Assembly: GCA_038529265.1 (NCBI GenBank)
Contig: JBCBDX010000002.1
Location: 248,001 to 312,000 of the forward strand
Origin: JBCBDX01 sp038529265
Lineage (GTDB): Bacteria > Pseudomonadota > Alphaproteobacteria > Rhizobiales > Rhizobiaceae
DNA: 64,000 bases
Direction: 5' to 3'
Shown here: in pieces, positions 43,020 to 51,335 of the stretch
Numbering within the stretch: the stretch's first letter is position 1
How the letters are laid out: the number at the start of each line of letters is the position of its first letter
Translations under genes and position numbers: made by a program
Notes under the pieces: generated by a model
Seen by the model: the letters and a program-made list of their open reading frames with translations, nothing else
Databases searched by the model: none
What the model was told of the DNA's origin: nothing

Positions 43020-44519
43020 TTAGTCCTCGAGACCCAATTTAGCTTTGACAAGAGCCTGAACAGACTGCGGATTTGCTTTGCCGCCAGTTGCCTTCATCAC
43101 TTGCCCGACAAACCAGCCCGCAAGCTTTGGATTATCCTTGGCTTTTTCGACCTGCGCCGGATTGGCGGCGATGATTTCATCGACTGCTGCTTCAATAGCG
43201 CCGGTATCCGTCACCTGTTTCATGCCGCGCTCATCAACGATTGCGGCCGGATCGCCACCTTCAGTCCAAACAATTTCAAACAAGTCCTTTGCGATCTTGC
43301 CTGAGATGTCGCCAGACTTGATCAGATCGATGATGCCACCAAGTTGCGCTGGCGAAACCGGCGTATCGTCTATGGACTGACCCGCTTTGTTCAAAGCGCC
43401 AAGCAAGTCATTGATCACCCAGTTTGCTGCCATTTTGGCATCACGCCCCTCGGCAACTTGTTCAAAGAAATCTGCCGTCGATTTTTCAGCGACCAAGACA
43501 CTTGCATCATAGGCGCTCAAGCCTGCTTCAACGAAACGGTTGATCTTATCGTCGGGCAATTCGGGCAAGTCTTTGGCCAGCGCCTCGATGAAGGCATTAT
43601 CAAATTCCAGCGGCAGCAAGTCTGGATCCGGGAAGTAGCGATAGTCATGCGCCTCTTCCTTGGAACGCATGGAGCGTGTCTCGCCCTTGGTCGGGTCAAA
43701 CAGCCGCGTCTCCTGATCAATCGAACCACCATCTTCCAAAATAGCGATCTGGCGCCTTGCTTCATATTCAATAGCCTGACCGACGAAACGGATTGAGTTC
43801 ACATTCTTGATTTCGCAACGCGTGCCAAATTCGCCGCCCGGCTTGCGAACCGAGACGTTCACATCAGCGCGCATCGAGCCTTCATCCATGTTGCCATCGC
43901 AAGTGCCCAAGTACCGAACGATTTGGCGCAGCTTTGTCAGATACGCCTTGGCTTCATCAGACGAGCGGATGTCCGGCTTGGAAACGATTTCCATCAAGGC
44001 AACGCCAGAACGGTTCAGATCAACAAAGCTCATCGTGGGGTGCTGATCGTGCATGGATTTGCCCGCATCCTGTTCCAGATGAAGGCGTTCCACACCGATC
44101 TCAACATCTTCGTAGTTGCCCTTTTTATCGGGACCGACCGAGATCATCACTGCTCCCTCGCCAACGATAGGCTGCTTGAACTGCGAAATCTGGTAGCCCT
44201 GCGGCAAATCCGGATAGAAGTAGTTCTTGCGGTCAAACACGGAGTATTTGTTAATCTCGGCTTTGAGACCCAAACCGGTCCGGACCGCCTGTTTGACACA
44301 CTCTTCGTTAATCACAGGCAACATACCCGGCATGGCAGCATCGACCAATGACACATTGTTGTTTGGTTCTGCACCAAAGGAGGTCGACGCGCCTGAAAAG
44401 AGTTTCGATTCCGATGTCACCTGCGCGTGCACCTCCATCCCGATGACGATTTCCCAGTCGCCAGTGGCGCCGGGAATAAAGCGTTTGGGGTCAGGCGTGC
44501 GAGTGTCGACGAGCGTCAT
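43020..44519 (-). CDS. gatB: Aspartyl/glutamyl-tRNA amidotransferase subunit B
   Basis: 499 residues from the ATG at 44519, with GGAAG 5 bases upstream; the TTG at 44537 is rejected. GatB binds misacylated Glu-tRNA-Gln or Asp-tRNA-Asn and phosphorylates it for amidation. WEIVIGMEVHAQV, YFYPDLPQGYQISQ, SFVDLNRSGVALMEIVSKPD, and DVNVSVRKPGGEFGTRCEIKN are in the cradle domain; the helical and YqeY-like tail ends ALVKAKLGLED. Unusually it is separated from gatA by the VWA gene, although all lie on one strand. Confidence 0.98.
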   Translation of the reverse strand: MTLVDTRTPDPKRFIPGATGDWEIVIGMEVHAQVTSESKLFSGASTSFGAEPNNNVSLVDAAMPGMLPVINEECVKQAVRTGLGLKAEINKYSVFDRKNYFYPDLPQGYQISQFKQPIVGEGAVMISVGPDKKGNYEDVEIGVERLHLEQDAGKSMHDQHPTMSFVDLNRSGVALMEIVSKPDIRSSDEAKAYLTKLRQIVRYLGTCDGNMDEGSMRADVNVSVRKPGGEFGTRCEIKNVNSIRFVGQAIEYEARRQIAILEDGGSIDQETRLFDPTKGETRSMRSKEEAHDYRYFPDPDLLPLEFDNAFIEALAKDLPELPDDKINRFVEAGLSAYDASVLVAEKSTADFFEQVAEGRDAKMAANWVINDLLGALNKAGQSIDDTPVSPAQLGGIIDLIKSGDISGKIAKDLFEIVWTEGGDPAAIVDERGMKQVTDTGAIEAAVDEIIAANPAQVEKAKDNPKLAGWFVGQVMKATGGKANPQSVQALVKAKLGLED

Positions 44520-44666
44520 TGATCTTCCGAAATTCAATTTGATTTGTTCGGCTCATGCCACCATCCACGCCGAGCAGCAAGCGCCAAACGTTTGCGCAGG
44601 TCAATTTGACCTGGATCAAAGCGACACAATTGCCGAGTTGGCAAAAGTCGGCTCTCCCATCGATTG

Positions 44667-44700
44667 CCGGGCTTGTCTTTATGACAGCCCGGTTCTTTTT
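44667..44700 (+). terminator. Stem-loop with a T-run on the plus strand, between gatB and the VWA gene
   Basis: CCGGGCT (44667-44673) pairs with AGCCCGG (44686-44692), and an inner GTC/GAC extends the stem past a bulged T; TTCTTTTT follows on the plus strand. As an intrinsic terminator it points along plus, where no plus-strand gene precedes it, so it would stop antisense transcripts. For the minus-strand VWA gene, whose stop is at 44699-44701, it is a hairpin at the 3' end without a U-run, possibly an mRNA-protecting structure. Confidence 0.5.
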
Positions 44701-46546
44701 ATGGCAAGGCGACGTCCGTACGTTGCCCTGCCGTGATGGTGAACTCTTTTTCGATGATGGTTTTGTCTTCGCCAATTTCAGCTTTTGCGATGTAAGTCCC
44801 GCTATTGAGGACTAGCTGCATGTTCTGATCGTAGGCAACCTGCAAGTTGTCCTGCCTACCGGTCAGAGCGCTTGGTGCTGAAAGTATATCAATACGACGA
44901 GCGCCGGGCGCTGACACGGCAACGACGCCAGCGTCTATTGAAACGACAACTTCGGTTAGCCCATTTTGATTGACTGTGAACGGTGCTTCACCAACCGCGC
45001 GTCCGGACGTTACTTCCATCAAATAGTCACCTGGTGGCAGGATGACATCAGCCTTGCCATACTGCGTATCGAGCAGTTTGCGATCGCCTGTCAGCGATGC
45101 CTTTGCTTCCAGCACACGATAACGAGCGTCTGGCACATTTTCACCACCGGGAGTGAAAGTGGATGTTGCAGCCACCCGTCCCGCCGGTAGAACAAGAGTG
45201 CGCGCCATCGCTTCACCGGCAATGACATCGACATTGAATGTCTGCTCCGTGCGGCCACTGCGCACATAAATTGTTGCAGGCCCGGCGGGTACAACAGAGT
45301 TGTATGTCCCATATTGTGTGTCGGCATTGGTTTGAGCCGTCTCAAGCCTGATTGCAGCATCGTCGATTTTCGGTGCGCCTTCCTCATAGGCAACTTCAAT
45401 GGAAACTACACCCGCATCGAGAACAATCTCACCAGCTGCCGGTTCGCTTGACGTCACACTGACATCAATGGCCTTTTCGATACGCCCGATACGGAACGCA
45501 ATTCGGTAGTCTCCAGGCTCCAACTCTTCCTGGAAAACAACAGGATAGGATGTATTGGTCTTATTGGAATCAAGACGAGTTACGTCCCATCTGCCGCCTT
45601 CGACGGGTGGCCCGCCGGGAGTCAGTACAGCACGCACCTCTGCGGCTTGTGCTTGAACTTTTTTTTCAAAAATGCCGGAGATGCAACACTCATTGGCCAC
45701 TTGCACCGGTTGTGGATTTTTCAACCAACAGCGTGCACTCTCACCCTGAACACCGGGTTTGACGAACGTCCACGCAACGCACTGCTGTTCATCACGGCAT
45801 GTTGCTTGGCAAAGTGCCGGGTCCGGTGCTGCCAAATCGAAACTGCGATAATCACTGCCCGGTCTGTCGATGCCATCTTCCATGCCCTCAAGGATAGCGA
45901 ACTCAGGGGCTGGAGGCGGTGGCGGCGCAACGACGGTCTTTGTCAGTGCCTCACCCAACTCATCGGCATTGTCAGCCAAAATAAAGTCGCCGCCAGTGTT
46001 GTTGGCAAGACAAGCAACCTGCTGACCTTCCTCTTCTGATAGGCCAAAGCCGACGACATGAGCGGTAAAATCAATGCCTGCATTTTCAAGTTCAGCCGCT
46101 GCAGCACATGGATCAGCTTCGCAGGTCTCAATCCCATCGGTCACAAGGATGACGGTAGCTTTGTCTTCAGTGAAACGAAGGCTTTCCGCGGCTTGGCGCA
46201 CCGCTTGAGTGAGCGGTGTTTTTCCCTTCGGATTGAAACCATTGACTGCGTCTGTGATCTGCGAGCGGTTACCGGTTCCCACGGCAACAACTTCTTCGAT
46301 GTCTGAGCATTGGCCCTTTTCACGGTGACCATATGCGATCAGCCCCAACTCCAGATCTGTCGGGACTGTTGACAGGACAGTGCCAAGCGTCTCGCGGGCA
46401 ATCTCAATTTTAGTCTTGCCGTCGATTTGACCCCACATGGAGCCCGATGCATCCATGACAATGATAGCCTTGTCCGCTGCTAAAGCATTGAAGCTACCAG
46501 CCAGCACCAACGCAGAAGCTGCCAAAATCCTTTTCAAAGCACGCAT
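44699..46546 (-). CDS. Secreted VWA domain protein with a PAN/apple-like domain and four C-terminal repeats
   Basis: 615 residues from the ATG at 46546, with CGGGAG 8 bases upstream. Signal peptide to about residue 24; VWA domain 27-205 with an intact MIDAS start D32-A-S34-G-S36 and VILVTDGIETCEADPC; a Pro run (208-213); then a PAN/apple-like module (218-293) with cysteines 246, 250, 256, 273, 287 and 288; then four tandem beta-rich repeats (about 303-378, 379-456, 457-540, 541-615). Repeats share a PGDY-like turn and a closing VxLxAG. Predicted periplasmic or surface protein binding a protein or polysaccharide. It sits between gatA and gatB on the same strand. Confidence 0.85.
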   Translation of the reverse strand: MRALKRILAASALVLAGSFNALAADKAIIVMDASGSMWGQIDGKTKIEIARETLGTVLSTVPTDLELGLIAYGHREKGQCSDIEEVVAVGTGNRSQITDAVNGFNPKGKTPLTQAVRQAAESLRFTEDKATVILVTDGIETCEADPCAAAAELENAGIDFTAHVVGFGLSEEEGQQVACLANNTGGDFILADNADELGEALTKTVVAPPPPPAPEFAILEGMEDGIDRPGSDYRSFDLAAPDPALCQATCRDEQQCVAWTFVKPGVQGESARCWLKNPQPVQVANECCISGIFEKKVQAQAAEVRAVLTPGGPPVEGGRWDVTRLDSNKTNTSYPVVFQEELEPGDYRIAFRIGRIEKAIDVSVTSSEPAAGEIVLDAGVVSIEVAYEEGAPKIDDAAIRLETAQTNADTQYGTYNSVVPAGPATIYVRSGRTEQTFNVDVIAGEAMARTLVLPAGRVAATSTFTPGGENVPDARYRVLEAKASLTGDRKLLDTQYGKADVILPPGDYLMEVTSGRAVGEAPFTVNQNGLTEVVVSIDAGVVAVSAPGARRIDILSAPSALTGRQDNLQVAYDQNMQLVLNSGTYIAKAEIGEDKTIIEKEFTITAGQRTDVALP

Positions 46547-46633
46547 GCTTGTTCTCCCGCTCAACATCGAAGCCGATGCTAACGCAAGAACATCACATGT
46601 CTATTTTTCAGGCGTTTGGTTGCCGTGAAAAAA

Positions 46634-48175
46634 CTACCACCATTTTTTCGGAGTGAAGCGACCAGCCGCTTGTTCAATCACATGGGCTGTGCGGAACAGC
46701 GTCTCTTCATCAAATGGCTTCCCGATCAGCTGTAAGCCAAGCGGCAGGCCTTGACCATCAAGGCCGGCGGGCACTGAGATCCCCGGCAATCCGGCCATGT
46801 TCACAGTCACGGTAAAGACGTCGTTGAGATACATTTTTACCGGATCGGCCGCCATTTCCTGATCGCCAATTGGGAACGCGGCTGATGGCGTTGCGGGCGT
46901 CAAAATCGCGTCTACCCCATCCGCAAACACGGTTTCAAAGTCTCGCTTAATCAATGTCCGCACTTTTTGGGCGCGCAGATAGTAGGCGTCATAATAGCCG
47001 GCCGACAGCACATAAGTGCCGATCATAACGCGCCGTTGCACCTCGGGGCCAAAACCCTCAGCGCGGGTCTTTTCATACATGTCGGTAATGTCGTCGCCGG
47101 AAACGCGTAGTCCATACTTGACCCCATCATAACGAGCCAGATTGGAAGAGGCTTCGGCCGGAGCGACGATATAGTAGGCGGGCAATGCATATTTGGTATG
47201 CGGCAAAGCAATGTTGACGATTTCCGCTCCGGCATCTTTCAGCCAAGCAATTCCCTGCTCCCAAAGCGCGTCAATCTCGCCCGGCATGCCGTCGAGCCGG
47301 TATTCGGCAGGAATGCCAATCTTCATGCCCTTTACGGATTGGCCAATGGCGGCCTCATAGTTCGGCACCGGCAAGTCGACCGACGTGGTGTCTTTTGGAT
47401 CAACGCTTGCCATCGATTTCATCATGATGGCAGCATCGCGCACATCGCGTGTGATCGGCCCGGCCTGATCAAGTGACGACGCAAAGGCGACAATACCCCA
47501 ACGTGAACAGCGCCCATAAGTCGGCTTGATGCCGACAGTTCCCGTCAACGCCGCAGGTTGGCGAATGGAGCCACCCGTATCGGTTGCAGTTGCTGCCGCG
47601 CAAAGGTGTCCAGCTACAGCAGCGGCCGAGCCGCCAGACGAACCGCCTGGCACCAAGGGCGTATCATCGACAGTCTCCAACTCGATGCGGCCGACATTCT
47701 CGCCTTCAGCTCGCGCAACCACGGCTCCCGTACCGCGCCGCCAAGGATTGATAACTGGGCCATAATAAGAGGTTTCGTTGGATGAACCCATCGCGAACTC
47801 ATCCATATTGAGCTTGCCGAGCATGACCGCGCCATCGCGCCACAAATTGTCCGTGACTGTCGATTCATATCTGGGTTTGAAGCCATCCAGAATGTGGGAA
47901 CAAGCCTGTGTGTGGTAGCCTTCGGTACCGTAGAGGTCCTTGATACCAAGCGGAATGCCTTCCAGCGCGCCAACCTTACCTTTTGCGATGTTCTCATCGG
48001 ACTTGGCTGCCCAGTGGCGCGCATTATCAGCGGTCACTTCCACATACGCATTGAGCGCATCCTTTTCGCCGCCGATGGCATCCAAATAGGCCTCGGTCAG
48101 CTCTACAGCGGTGATCTCCTTGGCAAGCAGCTTTTCGCGCGCTTCGGCAATCGTCAGTGAGGTGAGTTCAGTCAT
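46634..48175 (-). CDS. gatA: Aspartyl/glutamyl-tRNA amidotransferase subunit A, with an insertion before the Ser-rich loop
   Basis: 513 residues. GatA is the amidase subunit that releases ammonia from glutamine for the GatB reaction. The Ser-cisSer-Lys triad is intact: K79 in GIKDLYG, S179 in GGSSGGSAA, and S203 in TDTGGSIRQPA. In the S. aureus enzyme these residues are numbered 79, 154 and 178, so here about 25 extra residues lie between K79 and S179. They fall around 147-172 (WRRGTGAVVARAEG onward), just before LVPGGSSGG. The last residues are RFTPKKWW. It follows gatC by 28 bases and precedes the VWA gene by 87. Confidence 0.97.
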   Translation of the reverse strand: MTELTSLTIAEAREKLLAKEITAVELTEAYLDAIGGEKDALNAYVEVTADNARHWAAKSDENIAKGKVGALEGIPLGIKDLYGTEGYHTQACSHILDGFKPRYESTVTDNLWRDGAVMLGKLNMDEFAMGSSNETSYYGPVINPWRRGTGAVVARAEGENVGRIELETVDDTPLVPGGSSGGSAAAVAGHLCAAATATDTGGSIRQPAALTGTVGIKPTYGRCSRWGIVAFASSLDQAGPITRDVRDAAIMMKSMASVDPKDTTSVDLPVPNYEAAIGQSVKGMKIGIPAEYRLDGMPGEIDALWEQGIAWLKDAGAEIVNIALPHTKYALPAYYIVAPAEASSNLARYDGVKYGLRVSGDDITDMYEKTRAEGFGPEVQRRVMIGTYVLSAGYYDAYYLRAQKVRTLIKRDFETVFADGVDAILTPATPSAAFPIGDQEMAADPVKMYLNDVFTVTVNMAGLPGISVPAGLDGQGLPLGLQLIGKPFDEETLFRTAHVIEQAAGRFTPKKWW

Positions 48176-48203
48176 GATTCAAGAAAACCGAGTAAGAAAT
48201 TGA

Positions 48204-48491
48204 TTATTCAACAACTTTTGGCACCAGGAAGAACCCTTCCTCCGATGCAGGTGCGTTGGCAGTGATGTCAGCAGATTTGTTGCCGTCCGAAACGCCGTCG
48301 ATGCGCTTCTTCATGTCCATGGCAACGACAGATGTCATTGGCTCTATACCGTCGATATCGACTTCATTGAGTTGTTCAACGAAGCCCAAAATGGTGTTCA
48401 ATTCACCAGTCAACTGCTCTGCGTGCGCATCGCTGACGGCGATGCGGGCCAGACGCGCGACCCGTTTGACGGTATTGGTATCGACAGACAT
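48204..48491 (-). CDS. gatC: Aspartyl/glutamyl-tRNA amidotransferase subunit C
   Basis: 95 residues from the ATG at 48491, with TGGAG 8 bases before it; the longer frame to 48614 overlaps the TVP38 gene and is rejected. The GatC pattern is clear: VKRVARLARIAVSDAHAEQL, LNTILGFVEQLNEVDIDGIEPMTSV, and the C-terminal ASEEGFFLVPKVVE. GatC stabilises the GatA-GatB contact. gatA follows after 28 bases. Confidence 0.96.
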   Translation of the reverse strand: MSVDTNTVKRVARLARIAVSDAHAEQLTGELNTILGFVEQLNEVDIDGIEPMTSVVAMDMKKRIDGVSDGNKSADITANAPASEEGFFLVPKVVE

Positions 48492-48565
48492 TCGGTTGGC
48501 TCCAAAATAACGGATCAAAGTCTTTGGCGAGGCTATAGGCGCGTGGATTGGCACACGCAAGCGGG

Positions 48566-49306
48566 TCACGACATTTGTGCGTTCAGTTCGCGCCGAACAT
48601 ACTGCCCAACCCATGCCATAACGACCAAAGTAGCGGTAATACCAACGACTACCAGTGCAATCTGAACGGTCGAAAGCTCGCCAGAAATCGCACCTCGCGC
48701 GCTCTCAAATACATATATTTTCGCAATTGTGCCCGGAACGATACCAAGCCCCGATCCCAGCAGATAGTCACGTGGGCGCGTTTGGAGCATACCAAACATG
48801 TAGTTTTGTGCTGCAAAGGGAACAATCGGTGATTGTCGCATCAGAAAAACCAACCAGAAGCCGTTCCTCATCACCGCTTTTTCGATGCCCCGCGTTACCG
48901 GATAGCGTGAACAAAACCATCCAATGTGTTTTTGAAAGACATGCCTCCCTATGAAAAAGGAAGCTGTGAGCCCCATGAATGCCCCTACCCCAGTCACGAC
49001 AATCGCGCCGTACCCAAAGGCCAACACCGACACAAAGGTCATCAGCGACGACGGAAAGGCAATCATCGAACCCAATGCGTAAAAAAGCGTGACCCCAATT
49101 GCACCAGTAAAACCCCAACCTCTGATCGTTTGCCCTGCTGCCTCCACAGTGTCGAAGCTGAAAAAAGCGCCAACGCGATTGCCGACAGTCATCACATTGT
49201 CGCGAACAACCATCGAAAAGGGCGTGTCGAAGAAGATAGCCACGATCGCTAAGCCAACCAGCACGCCAAAGGCGATGGCGGTTATCGATTCGCGGTGGCT
49301 GGACAT
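48566..49306 (-). CDS. TVP38/TMEM64 family membrane protein (VTT domain)
   Basis: 246 residues. Several membrane segments are visible (about 9-27, 68-108, 110-125, 200-225), with the VTT-domain stretch ALGSMIAFPSSLMTFVSVLAFG followed by GAFMGLTASFFIGRHV and, later, FLMRQSPIVPFAAQNYMFGML and SGLGIVPGTIAKIYVF. These are the features of the SNARE-associated/DedA-like superfamily, members of which include lipid scramblases or flippases. The actual substrate is not known. It is upstream of gatC on the same strand (74 bases) and divergent from ruvX. Confidence 0.92.
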   Translation of the reverse strand: MSSHRESITAIAFGVLVGLAIVAIFFDTPFSMVVRDNVMTVGNRVGAFFSFDTVEAAGQTIRGWGFTGAIGVTLFYALGSMIAFPSSLMTFVSVLAFGYGAIVVTGVGAFMGLTASFFIGRHVFQKHIGWFCSRYPVTRGIEKAVMRNGFWLVFLMRQSPIVPFAAQNYMFGMLQTRPRDYLLGSGLGIVPGTIAKIYVFESARGAISGELSTVQIALVVVGITATLVVMAWVGQYVRRELNAQMS

Positions 49307-49391
49307 TATAGCGTGACCCGTTCAGTTAGAGACCGTGCTGTAGCGGGCTCAAACACCGCGCACAATGGCACAGGGATTTTGAGATCACGCC

Positions 49392-49883
49392 ATGAGCGGT
49401 GTTGCGAACATAGTTGATGTCACTGCGCTGCGCGGATTGCTTGACCGTCATCAAACAGTTTGCGGGCTGGACTTGGGCACGAAAACCATTGGCATTGCGA
49501 TCTCTGATCCTGATTTGACGCTGGCAACACCGCGCCCAGTCATCATCCGCAAAAAGTTCACGCAGGACGCGGAGATGCTAAAGACGCTTCTTGAGGCCGA
49601 AAACTGCGGCGCCATTATCATCGGCCTACCACTGAACATGGACGGATCGGAGGGTCCACGCGCGCAAGCAACGCGCGCCTTTGTAAGAAATCTTAACCAG
49701 GTGATTTCACTGCCTGTCGCGTTTTGGGACGAGCGACTATCAACAGTTGCCGCCGAGCGTTCGCTTCTGGAGCAAGATGTGAGCCGCGCCAAGCGGGCAC
49801 AGCGGATCGACAGCGCAGCTGCCGCTTTTATCCTTCAAGGTGCGCTAGATCGAATTTACTCGGCTGGCGAAGGCGCTGGCTGA
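49392..49883 (+). CDS. ruvX: Holliday junction resolvase-like protein RuvX (YqgF)
   Basis: 163 residues with an RNase H-like fold: VCGLDLGTKTIGIAISDPDLTLATP, IIIGLPLNMDGSEGP, FWDERLSTVAAERSLLE and KRIDSAAAAFILQG-like RAQRIDSAAAAFILQGALD. The acidic residues in GLDLGT, WDERLST and RIDSAAA would form the catalytic site. YqgF proteins act in 16S rRNA 3'-end processing and have been proposed as junction resolvases. The last 28 bases overlap the end of the convergent DUF6105-like gene. Confidence 0.95.
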   Translation: MSGVANIVDVTALRGLLDRHQTVCGLDLGTKTIGIAISDPDLTLATPRPVIIRKKFTQDAEMLKTLLEAENCGAIIIGLPLNMDGSEGPRAQATRAFVRNLNQVISLPVAFWDERLSTVAAERSLLEQDVSRAKRAQRIDSAAAAFILQGALDRIYSAGEGAG

Positions 49884-50182
49884 GCTTCGGAGGCATCATC
49901 TTCTTTCGCCTGCCGTGCTGCCCACCAAGCGCGAATATCTTTGCGACGGCGGAAGCCATAGATTGCGAAAATCAGAAGGGAATCAACGATGCAGGCCTTT
50001 ACGAGAAGGCGAACGAGTTGATCCTGCTCAATGCCAGTGAAATGCGAATAGACAAAAAACACGAAGTCATGCGCTTCACGAGACAAGAATGTCAGGCCGA
50101 AATTGATGTCGTGATAGGATAGGCCGAACCAGATCCAAATGATCGACATAGGCACCAACCAGAACCAAAAAATGTAACGCAT
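49856..50182 (-). CDS. Small membrane protein, DUF6105-like
   Basis: 108 residues from the ATG at 50182, with GGAG about 6 bases upstream; the frame continues to 50311 but that part has no protein-like features. Two membrane segments, RYIFWFWLVPMSIIWIWFGL and LVKACIVDSLLIFAIYGF, flank a conserved-looking loop HDINFGLTFLSREAHDFVFFVYSHF; the tail is charged and Pro-rich. The overall pattern fits DUF6105, a small family seen in Rhizobiales. Function unknown. Its coding end overlaps ruvX by 28 bases tail-to-tail. Confidence 0.8.
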   Translation of the reverse strand: MRYIFWFWLVPMSIIWIWFGLSYHDINFGLTFLSREAHDFVFFVYSHFTGIEQDQLVRLLVKACIVDSLLIFAIYGFRRRKDIRAWWAARQAKEDDASEAQPAPSPAE

Positions 50183-50343
50183 CAGGTCTCCGCCTACGTT
50201 CAGTATTGTTCCCCGCCTACCCACTCTCAAGATGTTGCACGACGCCCACAAGCGCAACGTAAACCATTTGTTAAGGTTAACGGATCGGGCAAAATTTGAC
50301 GGCATGCGCATCGCACGCTAGCGGCATGATGAAAGGTGCTCCA

Positions 50344-51285
50344 ATGCTCGCCGTGTTCTCGTCCATCATGCCCATTTTCTTGCTCATCCTTTTGGGCAAT
50401 TTGCTACGGCGGCTTCCGCTTTTTGAAGATGGCTTCTGGCAGGGTCTAAACCGGCTCGGCTTTTACGTTCTTTATCCGGTTCTATTGTTCACCTCGATCT
50501 ATCGGGCGAGCTTCAAAGAACTCGATGCATTGTCCATTGGACTGGCGTTCATGGGCGCACTAACACTGATGGCTATCCTGACTCTGGCGAGTTGGCCGCT
50601 CTTCAGGTCTCGCGGGATGCGTGGCCCCCAATTCTCGTCAATCTTTCAATCAAGCGTGCGCTGGAACGGGTTTATAGCTCTGGCCATTGCAGATGCGCTT
50701 TATTCACCTGAAGCCGTTGCATTAGTGGCGTTGATCATGGCGGTCATCATTATTCCGATACAGCTATCAACGATCACCGTGATCATAGCGCTTGCCGAAA
50801 CAGGTGATGGCAAACGCCCACCTCTCCTGCGCAACCTGGCCACAAACCCGCTTATGCTCGCCGTGGCATTTGCGATTCTTTTAAAAGCAATGCCATTTGC
50901 ACTGCCCGATTTTGCTATGGGTACGCTTGATCTTTTGGCCCGCGCTGCGTTGGGCATGGGCCTTTTAGGTGTGGGTGCAGGTTTATTGCTCGATGATTTG
51001 GCGCATCCAAAGTTTGCCGCATTTCTGCCAATTGCATTGAAGCTCTTCGTTCTACCGATGCTTGTTGTTGGCGTTGGCATCGCGATGGGCATTGACGGCG
51101 ATGCCTTGGTCTTTATGGCGCTGTGCGCATCCATGCCCACCGCGATGAATGGATATGTTGTCGCCAAGGAGCTGGGCGGTGATGCACGTTTTTACGCAGC
51201 TGTTGCAACCCTGCAGACCGCCGTATCCTTCGTCTCAATTCCGGCCATCTTGACCATCACAGAGCGGATTTCTGGTGGAGGCTGA
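50344..51285 (+). CDS. AEC family transporter (auxin efflux carrier-like)
   Basis: 313 residues from the ATG at 50344, with AAAGG 8 bases upstream. About ten hydrophobic segments in two halves, with FLLILLGNLLRRL and LNRLGFYVLYPVLLFTSIYRA at the start, SSVRWNGFIALAIADALYS in the middle, RNLATNPLMLAVAFAILL at the half border, and CASMPTAMNGYVVAKELGGDA towards the end, as in bacterial AEC permeases (malonate or other carboxylate transport). The substrate is unknown. pyrB starts 50 bases downstream. Confidence 0.9.
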   Translation: MLAVFSSIMPIFLLILLGNLLRRLPLFEDGFWQGLNRLGFYVLYPVLLFTSIYRASFKELDALSIGLAFMGALTLMAILTLASWPLFRSRGMRGPQFSSIFQSSVRWNGFIALAIADALYSPEAVALVALIMAVIIIPIQLSTITVIIALAETGDGKRPPLLRNLATNPLMLAVAFAILLKAMPFALPDFAMGTLDLLARAALGMGLLGVGAGLLLDDLAHPKFAAFLPIALKLFVLPMLVVGVGIAMGIDGDALVFMALCASMPTAMNGYVVAKELGGDARFYAAVATLQTAVSFVSIPAILTITERISGGG

Positions 51286-51335
51286 CGCCAGCACCTTGCG
51301 ACACGCGACTTTTAGGCCTAAGCGACCGCTTTAAG

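Noticed and set aside
42355..48491. Genomic island around ydcF and the VWA gene
   Set aside because: No integrase, transposase, tRNA target or direct repeats flank the region, and base composition looks like the neighbours by eye; only the short gatB tail repeat suggests a local insertion.
50255..50290. TTAAGGTTAAC stretch as a CtrA or promoter site
   Set aside because: The spacing is wrong for CtrA and there is no supporting -35 and -10 pair.
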